This document shows, one piece after another, positions 8,307 to 16,675 of a stretch of 64,000 nt of DNA. Origin of the DNA: Polynucleobacter sp. (GTDB lineage: Bacteria > Pseudomonadota > Gammaproteobacteria > Burkholderiales > Burkholderiaceae); NCBI GenBank assembly GCA_030696845.1, contig JAUYRJ010000069.1, positions 1-64,000 of the forward strand, in the 5' to 3' direction. A program made the translations under genes and the position numbers. A model generated the notes under the pieces. It was not told the DNA's origin. It did not search any database and was given only the letters and a program-made list of their open reading frames with translations. The stretch's first letter is position 1; every line of letters begins with the position of its first letter.

Positions 8307-8720
8307 TTATTTGCCAATCAAATCCAAGAACTGGACATGATCATTAATGTTGCTCACGAACGTAGTCGGATCGTATGCCATATTGCCTGTTTTAGTAAAC
8401 AAGAACATATAGGCTTTAACGCCCGTAAAATTGCCCGCATTATCTTTGGCGTTAACATCGCACACCACTAACCAACCAAAATTAGCGGGTTTATCCGTAT
8501 TCTGCCTTGCCCATGCCTTACGGGGAGGGGCGCATATTTTTTGCGCTTCATCGGGTTTATTGATGTTCGCTTTTAAGTACGCATTTACCTCTTTATCAAT
8601 CTCAGCTTGCTTGGGCTGAGGTGGAAATTGCGCCTGCTGAATCTCGAGCGGCGTAACGGGAACGGTACACGCCACCAATCCCAACATGGCGATAAGACTT
8701 AATAACTTCATTTTCATCAT
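8307..8720 (-). CDS. Small lipoprotein of unknown function
   Basis: A 137-residue protein with a lipoprotein signal (LGLVAC, Cys18). The mature part has two cysteines (IC and VC, likely a disulfide) and an alpha/beta pattern (FGWLVVCDVNAKDNAG, YMFLFTKTG). I do not recognise the family. It is transcribed alone, with a terminator hairpin behind it. A purine-rich GGGAAG precedes the ATG. Confidence 0.72.
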   Translation of the reverse strand: MMKMKLLSLIAMLGLVACTVPVTPLEIQQAQFPPQPKQAEIDKEVNAYLKANINKPDEAQKICAPPRKAWARQNTDKPANFGWLVVCDVNAKDNAGNFTGVKAYMFLFTKTGNMAYDPTTFVSNINDHVQFLDLIGK

Positions 8721-8830
8721 TTTCTTCCCTATTAAAAACGTTTTGACACCATCATGCGCATTGCATAACAGGAGTGCTGCCTACTACTGAAATGCCACAT
8801 TCACACTTCCACTAACCATGCATTACTACA

Positions 8831-9619
8831 TTAAAAATTAAAGGTCAGATTCAGTTGCGGCCCCTTGAGGTTTGCCTTCATCTCCGATCCTTCGCCCCGT
8901 AAATCAGCATATAGGGCACGGTAAACCAAGGAAACATCAAATGAGTTCGTAATAGCCTTACCCACTCCCAACATCGCCTGCCATGTCAAACTGGTAGTGC
9001 CGCCACCACCGCCCGCATCCGCATAGAAAGGGACATACCAAGTCGAGTCTGCCAAACGGTAGCGCCCTTTAAAGCCGGCAATCGGATCGATCGTATTAAA
9101 TGTGGTGCTGGCATTGACACTGGTCGCACGATCATTCAGGCTTAGGGAAGCTGTTGCAAAAGCGGCGCGCACACCCAGCAGAACATCCATATTCAGGTCC
9201 TTGGTATCCACTACCGTATACAAGGCAGAACCTGTGAGGACCGTGGCTTGCAAGGTGATCTTATCCGCAACCCTGGCGCTTCCCGTAGAGTCGGTTGCAT
9301 TAAATGAGCCCGTATTTTGCAGGGTCGCAAAGAACATATCGGTCATTACCCCCCATTTGCCTTTATGTATCTCCGAGGCACCCATCACTCCTGACTTAAG
9401 GTTGCTTAACACCTGACCCATGGAGAAATCCGCACTACTTACGGGCCCGTTATTGTTTTTTACCGTTGTCATGAGTCCAGGCCCCCATACATATGGAGTG
9501 ATGGATGAACGCCACTCATTGGTGACCTTTGGGATTGGACTTATTTCAGACTCAGCGCTCGCTGAACCCAGAAAAAAAACTAAAGCGGATGCAAATGCTA
9601 TTTTTTGAACTTTAAACAT
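8831..9619 (-). CDS. Putative outer-membrane barrel protein ending in Phe
   Basis: I place the start at the ATG at 9619, where the signal peptide begins (KVQKIAFASALVFFLGSASA); the longer frame from 9658 would begin with TTG. The mature protein of about 240 residues starts ITPYVWGPG and ends LNLTFNF, the terminal Phe typical of Omp85-assembled barrels. The 'TPYVWG...' opening is common in uncharacterised outer-membrane proteins of Proteobacteria. Operator site 2 lies 76 bases upstream of the ATG. Single-gene unit. Confidence 0.75.
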   Translation of the reverse strand: MFKVQKIAFASALVFFLGSASAESEISPIPKVTNEWRSSITPYVWGPGLMTTVKNNNGPVSSADFSMGQVLSNLKSGVMGASEIHKGKWGVMTDMFFATLQNTGSFNATDSTGSARVADKITLQATVLTGSALYTVVDTKDLNMDVLLGVRAAFATASLSLNDRATSVNASTTFNTIDPIAGFKGRYRLADSTWYVPFYADAGGGGGTTSLTWQAMLGVGKAITNSFDVSLVYRALYADLRGEGSEMKANLKGPQLNLTFNF

Positions 9620-9695
9620 GGTTTTGAACCTATAGAGTGAGGCCGACAGAAGGCCCAATTACCAGCTATTTCAATGCTTAATACATTCTTTGGCA

Positions 9696-9713
9696 ATTAG
9701 CCTAAAGGCTAAT
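9696..9713. promoter_or_regulatory. Palindromic operator, site 2
   Basis: Arms ATTAGCC and GGCTAAT form a perfect 7-bp match around TAAA. Compared with site 1, both arms changed together (T to C and A to G), so symmetry is conserved. A weak -10-like TGAAAT starts 22 bases past the arm, toward the barrel-protein gene. Confidence 0.68.
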
Positions 9714-9776
9714 GCATTCATGGTAAACCCTAGTTTTATTGGTGAATATGCACGGTTTCGTAGACACCTATACTCC

Positions 9777-10781
9777 TTAAGCCGATCCAAAAGCAAAGGG
9801 CTCTGCAGGCATGAACTGACTTGCAGCATTTCCTGCATAGTATTTACCTCCGGCAATCGCCAACTTCTTCACTGGCGCTCCTTTTGAAAAATCCATATCC
9901 TTTAATTCCACCCAAAACGTATTCGGTGTGGTGGCGGAATCAAAGTAATAGACCATATTCTGATGATCGGTGACCGTCCGCCAAATAGAAGATGAGATAT
10001 TGGGCTTATCCGGCGTAGTGATTCCCAGCGGAACACCAATACTTCTCATGACTCCCATAACGGATGCCACTGCCTGATATTGCAATTTCTGTTCTGGCAC
10101 GGCAGAAATGTAATTCTTATCAATGGATTTCGGAATGATGCCAATAAAATAAGAGGTTCTAATAAACCGATCGGCAGCGCTGATCGTGCCTGGTAAGAAA
10201 ACATTACCCCCAATGCTCTTCCAATATTCATTGATAGCCAACTGCTGATCAAAGATGGGTGAATTTGTCATCACTTGGTATTGCTTGCCATGATGAATGG
10301 TTAAATTTCCATCGACGTATTCAAAAATTGCCGAGTCGCCACTGGAATCAGAAAGCGATAAGTGCAAACTGGCTGCACGGCCATTAGGCAAAATAGGCGA
10401 TTTAATCCTAAAAGGCTCAGCTTGAAGGCTTGTTACCGCTTCCGCAACTGTTGCGTAGTTATCCAATGCATACTGCAACCACATGGTGATTGAAATGGGG
10501 GCCTTGCCATTTAGGCTGCCGTAATTCGATTCCGCTAAGTACAATAAATTTCCGCACAAACTCTTTTCATTGATTCCATCTGCTGAGCCAATGTTGTAGC
10601 CCGAGGTAACGACGCTTCCATATTTCGAAGTCCACTCCAAAGAGCCCGTACCGCATGACCCGTTACGAGCCATACCAGCCGGAAATACCCACAGATCACT
10701 ATGCATATCCTCGCCCCAGTCCATGGAGCGGCCAGTAAGCACTAAATTATTATCTCCAACATACAAAGCCCGTGTACACAT
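9777..10781 (-). CDS. Cytoplasmic choloylglycine-hydrolase-family Ntn hydrolase
   Basis: A 334-residue protein beginning MCTRALYVGDNN with a RSMDWGEDM motif, the hallmark of penicillin V acylase/bile salt hydrolase enzymes. After Met removal Cys2 is the N-terminal nucleophile; Arg and Asp of the RxxDW motif help bind substrate. Unlike its two relatives in this window it has no signal peptide, so it should act in the cytoplasm. Likely reaction: hydrolysis of a linear amide (penicillin V, N-acyl homoserine lactone or a conjugated acid); substrate unknown. It follows gloA and a marC remnant on the same strand. Confidence 0.88.
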   Translation of the reverse strand: MCTRALYVGDNNLVLTGRSMDWGEDMHSDLWVFPAGMARNGSCGTGSLEWTSKYGSVVTSGYNIGSADGINEKSLCGNLLYLAESNYGSLNGKAPISITMWLQYALDNYATVAEAVTSLQAEPFRIKSPILPNGRAASLHLSLSDSSGDSAIFEYVDGNLTIHHGKQYQVMTNSPIFDQQLAINEYWKSIGGNVFLPGTISAADRFIRTSYFIGIIPKSIDKNYISAVPEQKLQYQAVASVMGVMRSIGVPLGITTPDKPNISSSIWRTVTDHQNMVYYFDSATTPNTFWVELKDMDFSKGAPVKKLAIAGGKYYAGNAASQFMPAEPFAFGSA

Positions 10782-10847
10782 AAAAGTCTCCTATATCAGG
10801 TTGATGCTTTATAAAATTACAAATTAAATGAGCGGCACAGTTTGAAA

Positions 10848-11035
10848 TTACTTACCTAAAATCGCTTGATGCATTTGCAGCGCAAACCCTCTAAGTCACC
10901 TAAAAAAATTTGCGCACCGATAGTTAAGGGCTGAAAGAAAATAAGCGCATCAGCATCTAGTTGTATTTTTTCCGGATAAACGCTACGGACCTGAAGCTTT
11001 TCCATAACAAAATTAAAGAGGCTTAAATTATTCAT
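10848..11035 (-). pseudogene. Decayed C-terminal fragment of a second marC
   Basis: Read on the minus strand, IGAQIFLGDLEG matches the C-terminal IGVQIFLGGISG of the intact MarC encoded at 11545-12234. One missing T after GGTTT shifts the frame; correcting it restores GFAL, as in MarC. A second one-base loss upstream restores MRL. A 59-codon open frame (10856-11035) covers the remnant but has no family-like N-terminus. It sits just behind gloA, so gloA lies between an intact marC and a broken one. Confidence 0.6.
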
Positions 11036-11059
11036 ATCAAATCTTACTTTGATTATTAT

Positions 11060-11476
11060 TTATTGATCTTGCATTAATTCAATTTCATAGCCATCTGGAT
11101 CCCGCACAAAAGCTATTTTTCGATCTGCATAAGAAGGTGTAAATGGCCTTAGTACAACGGAAGCGCCACTATTAATCGCTCTATCAAACGCTTTAACAAC
11201 ATCATTGGTACCAATGCAAATATGCTTATAACCAACGCCCATATCAAGCGGTTTAGCATCCCAATTATAGGTAAGCTCCAGTGTCGTGGTAGTTTCGATA
11301 TCCCCATAACCGATGAATAGCAATGAGAGTCTCAAATCATCTGCATCAACACGCTCTAATAATCGCATCCCGAACGCATCACTATAAAATTTGACTGTCC
11401 GCTCGACATTCGTAATGATGTAATTAGTATGTTTAATCCTGAAATTCAACTCATTATTTTGGTTTGTATCTGGCAT
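11060..11476 (-). CDS. gloA: Glyoxalase I-like (lactoylglutathione lyase) protein
   Basis: A 138-residue VOC-fold protein. The four metal ligands of glyoxalase I are in place: His in IKHTNYI, Glu in TLELTYN, His in YKHICI and Glu in DGYEIELMQ. Expected reaction: isomerisation of the methylglyoxal-glutathione adduct to S-lactoylglutathione. The N-terminus has a few extra residues (PDTNQNNELN) compared with standard GloA. It is downstream of marC on the same strand with a 68-base gap, probably in one operon with the hydrolase gene above. Confidence 0.88.
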   Translation of the reverse strand: MPDTNQNNELNFRIKHTNYIITNVERTVKFYSDAFGMRLLERVDADDLRLSLLFIGYGDIETTTTLELTYNWDAKPLDMGVGYKHICIGTNDVVKAFDRAINSGASVVLRPFTPSYADRKIAFVRDPDGYEIELMQDQ

Positions 11477-11544
11477 TACTTCTTATTCCTTATTCAAGCG
11501 ATATGGAGCTTAAACAAATCTTTTTTTATGATTTGGAAAATTAC

Positions 11545-12234
11545 CTATTGATGGATAGGCATCAATTTATTCAAATCAAGCGCAAAACCACTAATACCAC
11601 CCAAGAAAATTTGCACTCCAATAGCCAGCAAGATAAATGCAAAAAGACGCATTAATACATTGGTTCCATTGACACCAAACAATCGCTGAATTCCAGATGA
11701 CTCACGATAAATAAAGTAAATAGAGAGCGACAGCGCAAAAAGCGCCAATAAAGTTCCTACTATTGCAGGCAAGTCATCGGCGAGGTTAAACCCTTTTTCG
11801 CTTTGATGCCCAGCCACTAAAGCTATTGCAGTAGCAATAGAACCAGGTCCAACCGTTAGCGGCATGGTTAGTGGGAAAAAGGCGCTACTTTCCGCTGTTT
11901 CATCCGTAATGCCTATCGATCCGCTAGCGCTCTTATCCGATCCGCTTTTCTGATTGAGAAGTTTCCAGCCCATCGCTATCACTACCGCTCCGCCAGCCAG
12001 CTTGAGTGCCGGCAGGGATATTCCAAAAAACAATAATAGTTGCGGGCCGATCAACATGGAGGCTAGCAGCATGAAAAAGCAATTAATACTTACACTTCTC
12101 GCTAATTTATTACGCACCTCCTCCGTGCATCCTTGAACCATATTCAGAAAGATGGGCCCGTCTCCCAATGGATTAATCACAGGAAACAGGGCCGCAAATA
12201 CGGCTATAAAACTAGCAAGGGTTATGGATAACAT
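11545..12234 (-). CDS. marC: MarC-family integral membrane protein
   Basis: A 229-residue protein with six predicted helices and the family signature FPVINPLGDGPIFL near the N-terminus. MarC/NAAT members were proposed as small-molecule transporters, but their role is unsettled. It starts 20 bases after the stop of the beta-lactamase-fold gene and is followed by gloA. A frameshifted copy of its C-terminus lies at 10848-11035. Confidence 0.9.
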   Translation of the reverse strand: MLSITLASFIAVFAALFPVINPLGDGPIFLNMVQGCTEEVRNKLARSVSINCFFMLLASMLIGPQLLLFFGISLPALKLAGGAVVIAMGWKLLNQKSGSDKSASGSIGITDETAESSAFFPLTMPLTVGPGSIATAIALVAGHQSEKGFNLADDLPAIVGTLLALFALSLSIYFIYRESSGIQRLFGVNGTNVLMRLFAFILLAIGVQIFLGGISGFALDLNKLMPIHQ

Positions 12235-12254
12235 GAGTTCCTCAAAAGCATCTT

Positions 12255-13562
12255 TTACTTATCAAATAATCCTGACTCCACAATCGGTCTCATATAGGCC
12301 TGATTCGGTCCTATGTCAGTATTGGTGCTGAAATAAGCAATGACCAAATCTTTACCTGGAGAAACGTAAAGGCCTTGGCTCATATAACCTAACTTCATCA
12401 TGTCACCATCAGGAAAAACAGCATCCCACTGACGATTATTACTGATGACGTAGTCACCCAAATTTGCCATAAAGCGCGGTCCGTCATATCCACTCATGAA
12501 GGCCTCGTGGCTTGGAAGCTCTTTTTGTATGCGATGAAGGGCCGCATCGGAAACAACTTGCTTATCAGAAATCTTTTTCCAGCTTGGCGTATAAAGCATG
12601 CCAAAGTGCATCAGATCACGCAGGCGGCTCGAAAGGAATCCATGACCAAGCTCTAGGGAGTCCGCGCATGAAAGATTGATCTGGATATCGTTTTCCAGTG
12701 ACATGTGCGAGAAAATCTGTTCATCTGCCACATCCGAAAACCGTTTGCCAGTCACTTCTTCAATAAGGATGACAAGCGACTGTGTAATCACTGAGCTGTA
12801 ATCAAACTGTGTACCGGGCTCGCATATTTTTGCCGCAGTCTTCATGATGGTACGTGTCGTCTCGACCTTGTTGGTGATCGGATCTGGAGAGCCGAACTCG
12901 GAGTGATAGAGGCGCGCCATGACGGAGTGAGGATCATGCCGTGTGACATCATTCTCGCCGACATTCAGGCCCGAAGCCATATTCATCAGATCAATAATTT
13001 TGATGTGCTCCCACGCTGTGCCGCAAAAATCTGGGACGTACTCACCGTAAGTCATGTTCTGATCAAGCTTTCCTGCATCGATCAGATGTTCGATCAGCAG
13101 GGCGGTAACGGGCTTTGCTGTTGACGCCCAGAGATGACTGTCCGTTGGCTTCATGCCGGGATAGCGCTCAAAAACAACTTTGCCTTTATGAGAAATAGCG
13201 ATAGCCTGAATGTAACTTTGTGGGTTTATGAGGTAATCATCTAGCGACAACTTTCCTAAAACGGTTTGCGCTTCGATCTCTCCAATCGCTGGAATGGGTT
13301 CGCTGGGTAGTGGAGCGTAGACCTTACTAGGTGACACGATCGCGGTATGCATCATCAAGGCCATACGCGTATTGGCAAACAATGCAAGGTCACCACCCGA
13401 TAACATCGTTTGGTAGTCGTAGTTGTCAAAAAATGCCTGATATTCCGCATTCGAATATCCGGCTAGTACTTTCGTTACGGGCTGACGACTAGCTGTAGCG
13501 TTCTGATCTATGGTGATAGCTCCCAAAAAATAATAATTTCTTGGAATAATGCCCCCATTCAT
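12255..13562 (-). CDS. Serine hydrolase, class C beta-lactamase fold
   Basis: A protein of up to 435 residues with the SxxK motif in LWASTAKPV and a Tyr motif (FDYSSV), as in the Beta-lactamase/EstB/6-aminohexanoate hydrolase family. No signal peptide is visible, which argues for an intracellular esterase or amidase rather than an antibiotic-resistance enzyme. The start is uncertain: the ATG at 13562 has no ribosome site and lies only 11 bases from operator site 3, probably ahead of the transcription start. A GGGAGC ribosome site lies seven bases before an ATA at 13511, giving a protein 17 residues shorter. First gene of a likely operon with marC and gloA. Confidence 0.82.
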   Translation of the reverse strand: MNGGIIPRNYYFLGAITIDQNATASRQPVTKVLAGYSNAEYQAFFDNYDYQTMLSGGDLALFANTRMALMMHTAIVSPSKVYAPLPSEPIPAIGEIEAQTVLGKLSLDDYLINPQSYIQAIAISHKGKVVFERYPGMKPTDSHLWASTAKPVTALLIEHLIDAGKLDQNMTYGEYVPDFCGTAWEHIKIIDLMNMASGLNVGENDVTRHDPHSVMARLYHSEFGSPDPITNKVETTRTIMKTAAKICEPGTQFDYSSVITQSLVILIEEVTGKRFSDVADEQIFSHMSLENDIQINLSCADSLELGHGFLSSRLRDLMHFGMLYTPSWKKISDKQVVSDAALHRIQKELPSHEAFMSGYDGPRFMANLGDYVISNNRQWDAVFPDGDMMKLGYMSQGLYVSPGKDLVIAYFSTNTDIGPNQAYMRPIVESGLFDK

Positions 13563-13572
13563 ACAATTAGTG

Positions 13573-13592
13573 TATTAGCTATAAAGCTAATA
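13573..13592. promoter_or_regulatory. Palindromic operator, site 3
   Basis: Arms TATTAGCT and AGCTAATA are a perfect 8-bp match around ATAA. On the minus strand a CATTAT hexamer follows 22 bases after the 7-bp core. It faces the beta-lactamase-fold/marC/gloA unit and is one of two sites in this 256-base divergent spacer. Confidence 0.7.
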
Positions 13593-13746
13593 ATAATTAC
13601 CCTAATATGCGGTCTATTCATTAAAAAACCGCTTTATTTTGTCTGAAAAAGAAGGATTTTTTCGGGGGCGGATTATTTTCCAGATTGATATGCCTATAAA
13701 AATTAGCATAATCCCCTCAAACTGGATTTAAATTCCGGCAATAGTT

Positions 13747-13764
13747 ATTAGCTATACAGCTAAT
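13747..13764. promoter_or_regulatory. Palindromic operator, site 4
   Basis: Arms ATTAGCT and AGCTAAT are a perfect 7-bp match around ATAC. TATTCT follows 22 bases later on the plus strand, and the ATG of the exported hydrolase at 13825 is 60 bases downstream. Confidence 0.7.
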
Positions 13765-13824
13765 GGTTATCGTTTTAACAGTTATTTATTCTATTTACAG
13801 TAATAACGATTAAAAAGGTTGATC

Positions 13825-14967
13825 ATGAAAACTAAAAAATTATTTAATGTAGTGGTTGCATCCTGCCTACTGGCCTATTCCATCGCAAATACATACGCAT
13901 GTACAGTACTAGCGATTACAGATAAAAACGGAAACGTTTATCAAGGTAGGGCAAACGAGTTTCCATACCAACAGCCTGATTCCTTGACCTACTGGCCAGC
14001 AGGCACCCGGATTGAGTCGGTTGCACCCGATAACAAGCAGGGTATGACTTTTAATACCAAGTATGGAATCCTCACCACCACCTTAAAAGGCATGACCCCG
14101 AATGCCAAGCAAGAGACAGTTCATGAGGGCGCCAATGACCAGGGTATGTCGATCACTGCTAATTTCTACACATTAAATTCTGAAACCACAATCACTGTGC
14201 CCGCTTCGCAAGCCCTGTCTGTGGTTGATTTTCCGACCTGGGCATTAGGAAACTTCCAAAATGTGGAGCAACTCAAGCGAGCATTACAGAATAAAGAGGC
14301 GGAAGTTTGGCTGCCCCGCATTGCAGCATACGGAAATATGATCACTCCAGTTCATTATGCGATTTATGACAAATCAGGCGGCTCCGTGGTTGTCGAGTGG
14401 AATGGTGGAAAAACCCAAATTTATGACAATAAGATAGGCGTAATGACAAATGAGCCTCCATTCCCATGGCATGTCGAGAATATGAATAACTTCGCATACC
14501 TGAGTAATGTCGACAAAAACACAGGTAAGTTCAATAAACTCAATGTAACCGCTTATGATTCTGGCGGCGCATTAGCCTCATTACCATCTACCAATACCTC
14601 GGTGGGACGGTTTGTTAAGGCCGCTTATTATGCAAACTTTGCGGAAAAGGCATCGACACCAGATCAAGCTCTATTTACCTTGAGTCATGTGATGAATAAC
14701 TTTGATAGACCCAAGGGCATTACAGTCGATAACCCCAATGCTGCTAATGCCGCTATGGGGGCTGCAGGAAGAACTTCAGAGTCAACCTACTTTACCGTGC
14801 TCAAAGATTTATCACGCAACTTATATTTAATGCGCACAATCAACGCGCTCAATTACACCCAATTTGACTTAAATAAGCTAAAAGAAGTGAAACAAACTAA
14901 GGTGGTGTCATTCAAGGATCTGAACGCGAATACCAGCCTCAATGGCGATCAGCTTTTCTTAAGATAA
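13825..14967 (+). CDS. Exported choloylglycine-hydrolase-family enzyme (penicillin V acylase-like)
   Basis: A 380-residue protein. I start at the ATG at 13825, six bases after AAAAAGG. The signal peptide ends at about NTYA, and the very next residue is Cys (CTVLAITDKNG). Signal cleavage would therefore itself expose the Ntn nucleophile, as in Gram-negative penicillin V acylases. Further motifs are QGRANEFPYQ and FDRPKGI. The substrate could be an acyl amide met in the periplasm, including N-acyl homoserine lactones; not decidable here. It diverges from the beta-lactamase-fold gene, and a strong terminator follows. It is a paralogue of the gene at 15087-16223. Confidence 0.9.
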   Translation: MKTKKLFNVVVASCLLAYSIANTYACTVLAITDKNGNVYQGRANEFPYQQPDSLTYWPAGTRIESVAPDNKQGMTFNTKYGILTTTLKGMTPNAKQETVHEGANDQGMSITANFYTLNSETTITVPASQALSVVDFPTWALGNFQNVEQLKRALQNKEAEVWLPRIAAYGNMITPVHYAIYDKSGGSVVVEWNGGKTQIYDNKIGVMTNEPPFPWHVENMNNFAYLSNVDKNTGKFNKLNVTAYDSGGALASLPSTNTSVGRFVKAAYYANFAEKASTPDQALFTLSHVMNNFDRPKGITVDNPNAANAAMGAAGRTSESTYFTVLKDLSRNLYLMRTINALNYTQFDLNKLKEVKQTKVVSFKDLNANTSLNGDQLFLR

Positions 14968-14990
14968 TGTAATTGATTCAATAGCAGTTC

Positions 14991-15018
14991 AAACGCCTCC
15001 AGATGGAGGCGTTTTTTT
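14991..15018 (+). terminator. Rho-independent terminator
   Basis: Perfect 10-bp arms AAACGCCTCC and GGAGGCGTTT around AGAT, followed by a T tract, 23 bases after the stop of the plus-strand hydrolase. Confidence 0.9.
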
Positions 15019-15044
15019 GGGCGCTTACAAGCGATAAACCCAAA

Positions 15045-15070
15045 TATAAGCCGCTATCAAGCGGCTTATA
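15045..15070. terminator. Hairpin terminator for the minus-strand hydrolase
   Basis: Perfect 10-bp arms TATAAGCCGC and GCGGCTTATA around TATCAA, 16 bases past the stop at 15087. A T-rich stretch follows on the minus strand. Confidence 0.75.
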
Positions 15071-15086
15071 GGATCACTGAATACGC

Positions 15087-16223
15087 TTACTTGTAGAACA
15101 GGTTAAATGCATCGGCGCCTGCTTTATCAACATCGTAGGTTGAGACCGATTTAATCTGTTTAACGCCCTTGAGCTTGTTCATATCGATCATGGACCAATT
15201 CAATGCATTAATGCTGCGGACGTAATACAGGTTACGAGAAAGATCGGCCATGACAGTCCACTCAGTCACTTCGCTTGATGTGCTCTTGCTACGCACACCA
15301 TCGCCAGTGCCGCCAGATCCATCCACTGTTAAATCATGAGGACGATCAAAGTTATTCATGAGATGCCCTAAAGTAATAATGGCCTCATCTGGTGTCTTGG
15401 CTTTGCGTACGTAGTTCACGAAAAAAGCTGCTTTAACAAAACGACCTTGCGATGTCTGAGCAGAAGGAAGCGCAGTCAATGCAATGCCTGCATCTTGAGT
15501 CGCTAATTTTAGTTTTCCGAGCTGACCAGTATTCTTATCCACGTTCGTGAAGGTGTAGTTACTTAAATTCTGAAGATGCCATGGAAACTCAGGTCCATTG
15601 GTCATCACACCCACTGGGTTGTCATACACATTCACTTTACCGTTCGTAAATTCAATCGCAATAGCGGCGCCTTTTTTGTCGTGAACGGCGTAGTGTTGCG
15701 GTAGCGGTGAATTTGGATCTAAGAACTTCGAAACAGGTACCCAAAATTCGGTATTACCACTCGCCATCGCCGCTTTCACCTCGGCTACAGTTTTAAAATT
15801 ACCCAGGATCCAAGCACCAAGATCATTGACTGCCAAAACCTTAGCATTGTCATTGCCTACTGTTGGCGAAGTGGTGCCATTAAGCCAGTTCATGGAAAAG
15901 CTCAGACCTTGATCATTGGCTCCTTCCGCAAAAGACACTTGCTTCGCGCCTGCAATAACTGCTGCACTCATACCCAATATCGCGAATTTGGTATCAAACG
16001 TTAAACCTTGCGCTCCACTTGGAGTGGCAGAGATTACTTTTGTTCCAGCAGGAAAATACGTTAGATTTGTGGGCACCCTGGCGCTGTATTCCATGGTGCG
16101 GCCATGGTATCCATTCCCATTTGCGTCCGTATAAACCAATGCCGTACAAGCAATGCTGTTACTTATTGAGGACGCGGCAAGGCAAGCAGCCAAAAATGCT
16201 TTAAATATATTTTTTGAACTCAA
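15087..16223 (-). CDS. Exported choloylglycine-hydrolase-family enzyme, second copy
   Basis: A 378-residue paralogue of the hydrolase at 13825-14967, convergent with it. The signal peptide ends SNSIA and the mature protein starts CTALVYTDANG, so cleavage exposes the nucleophilic Cys. HGRTMEYSARVP supplies the conserved Arg; Glu replaces the usual Asp-Trp, as in the other exported copy (NEF). The start is TTG at 16223 with AGGAG six bases upstream. Degenerate operator site 5 lies 64 bases before the start. Likely a periplasmic amide hydrolase of the penicillin V acylase group; substrate unknown. Confidence 0.9.
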   Translation of the reverse strand: MSSKNIFKAFLAACLAASSISNSIACTALVYTDANGNGYHGRTMEYSARVPTNLTYFPAGTKVISATPSGAQGLTFDTKFAILGMSAAVIAGAKQVSFAEGANDQGLSFSMNWLNGTTSPTVGNDNAKVLAVNDLGAWILGNFKTVAEVKAAMASGNTEFWVPVSKFLDPNSPLPQHYAVHDKKGAAIAIEFTNGKVNVYDNPVGVMTNGPEFPWHLQNLSNYTFTNVDKNTGQLGKLKLATQDAGIALTALPSAQTSQGRFVKAAFFVNYVRKAKTPDEAIITLGHLMNNFDRPHDLTVDGSGGTGDGVRSKSTSSEVTEWTVMADLSRNLYYVRSINALNWSMIDMNKLKGVKQIKSVSTYDVDKAGADAFNLFYK

Positions 16224-16675
16224 GATTCACTCCTATTTAGTTTTACGGCAAGATTTTTGATGGTAAAAAGAATTGCGCCTAATTTATATTCACTCTACAG
16301 CTAACATGGAAAACCCTAGATTATTTCCATTGACTGTGAATTGCCCTAGATATCTGAGGTTGTGGCCAAACGAGCTTGCTTGTGCAAACCATAAAATTTT
16401 TTGATAGTTACTTAGCGTTACAGCATCATTCTTAAGTGGCCCACCCCCTAAACTGGTGGGCATCAAAATAAATTCATGTTGTTTAGATCCAATTTGCTGA
16501 AGAGGCCGCCGAGTATGTCTGCCTAGCGTTGGGAGACGATTCATTACGATATGGCTAACTTTGATATGGAATCTTCTCGGGTGCAGGGCCTAGAAAATCC
16601 ATTTGGTTCCAAAAGATTAAGGGACGTGATTGATAAAGGTGTAAACCATGTGTCCGGTACGTATCTTGAGGTTGC
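16224..16675. other. Gene-free stretch with possible coding relics
   Basis: About 450 bases between the hydrolase promoter and the tRNA fragment. Two plus-strand frames read like protein and are probably one decayed gene broken by a frameshift: QFAEEAAEYVCLALGDD (stop near 16557), then SSRVQGLENPFGSKRL and GVNHVSGTYLEV (16551-16695), which runs into the tRNA fragment. I do not recognise the family. The minus-strand frames here have no family features. Confidence 0.35.
16288..16305. promoter_or_regulatory. Palindromic operator, site 5 (degenerate)
   Basis: The right arm AGCTAAC and spacer CTAC fit the other sites; the left arm ATTCACT matches ATTAGCT at five of seven positions. It lies 64 bases before the TTG start of the minus-strand hydrolase. 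TACCAT follows 22 bases after the arm on that strand, the same spacing as at sites 2-4. Confidence 0.5.
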
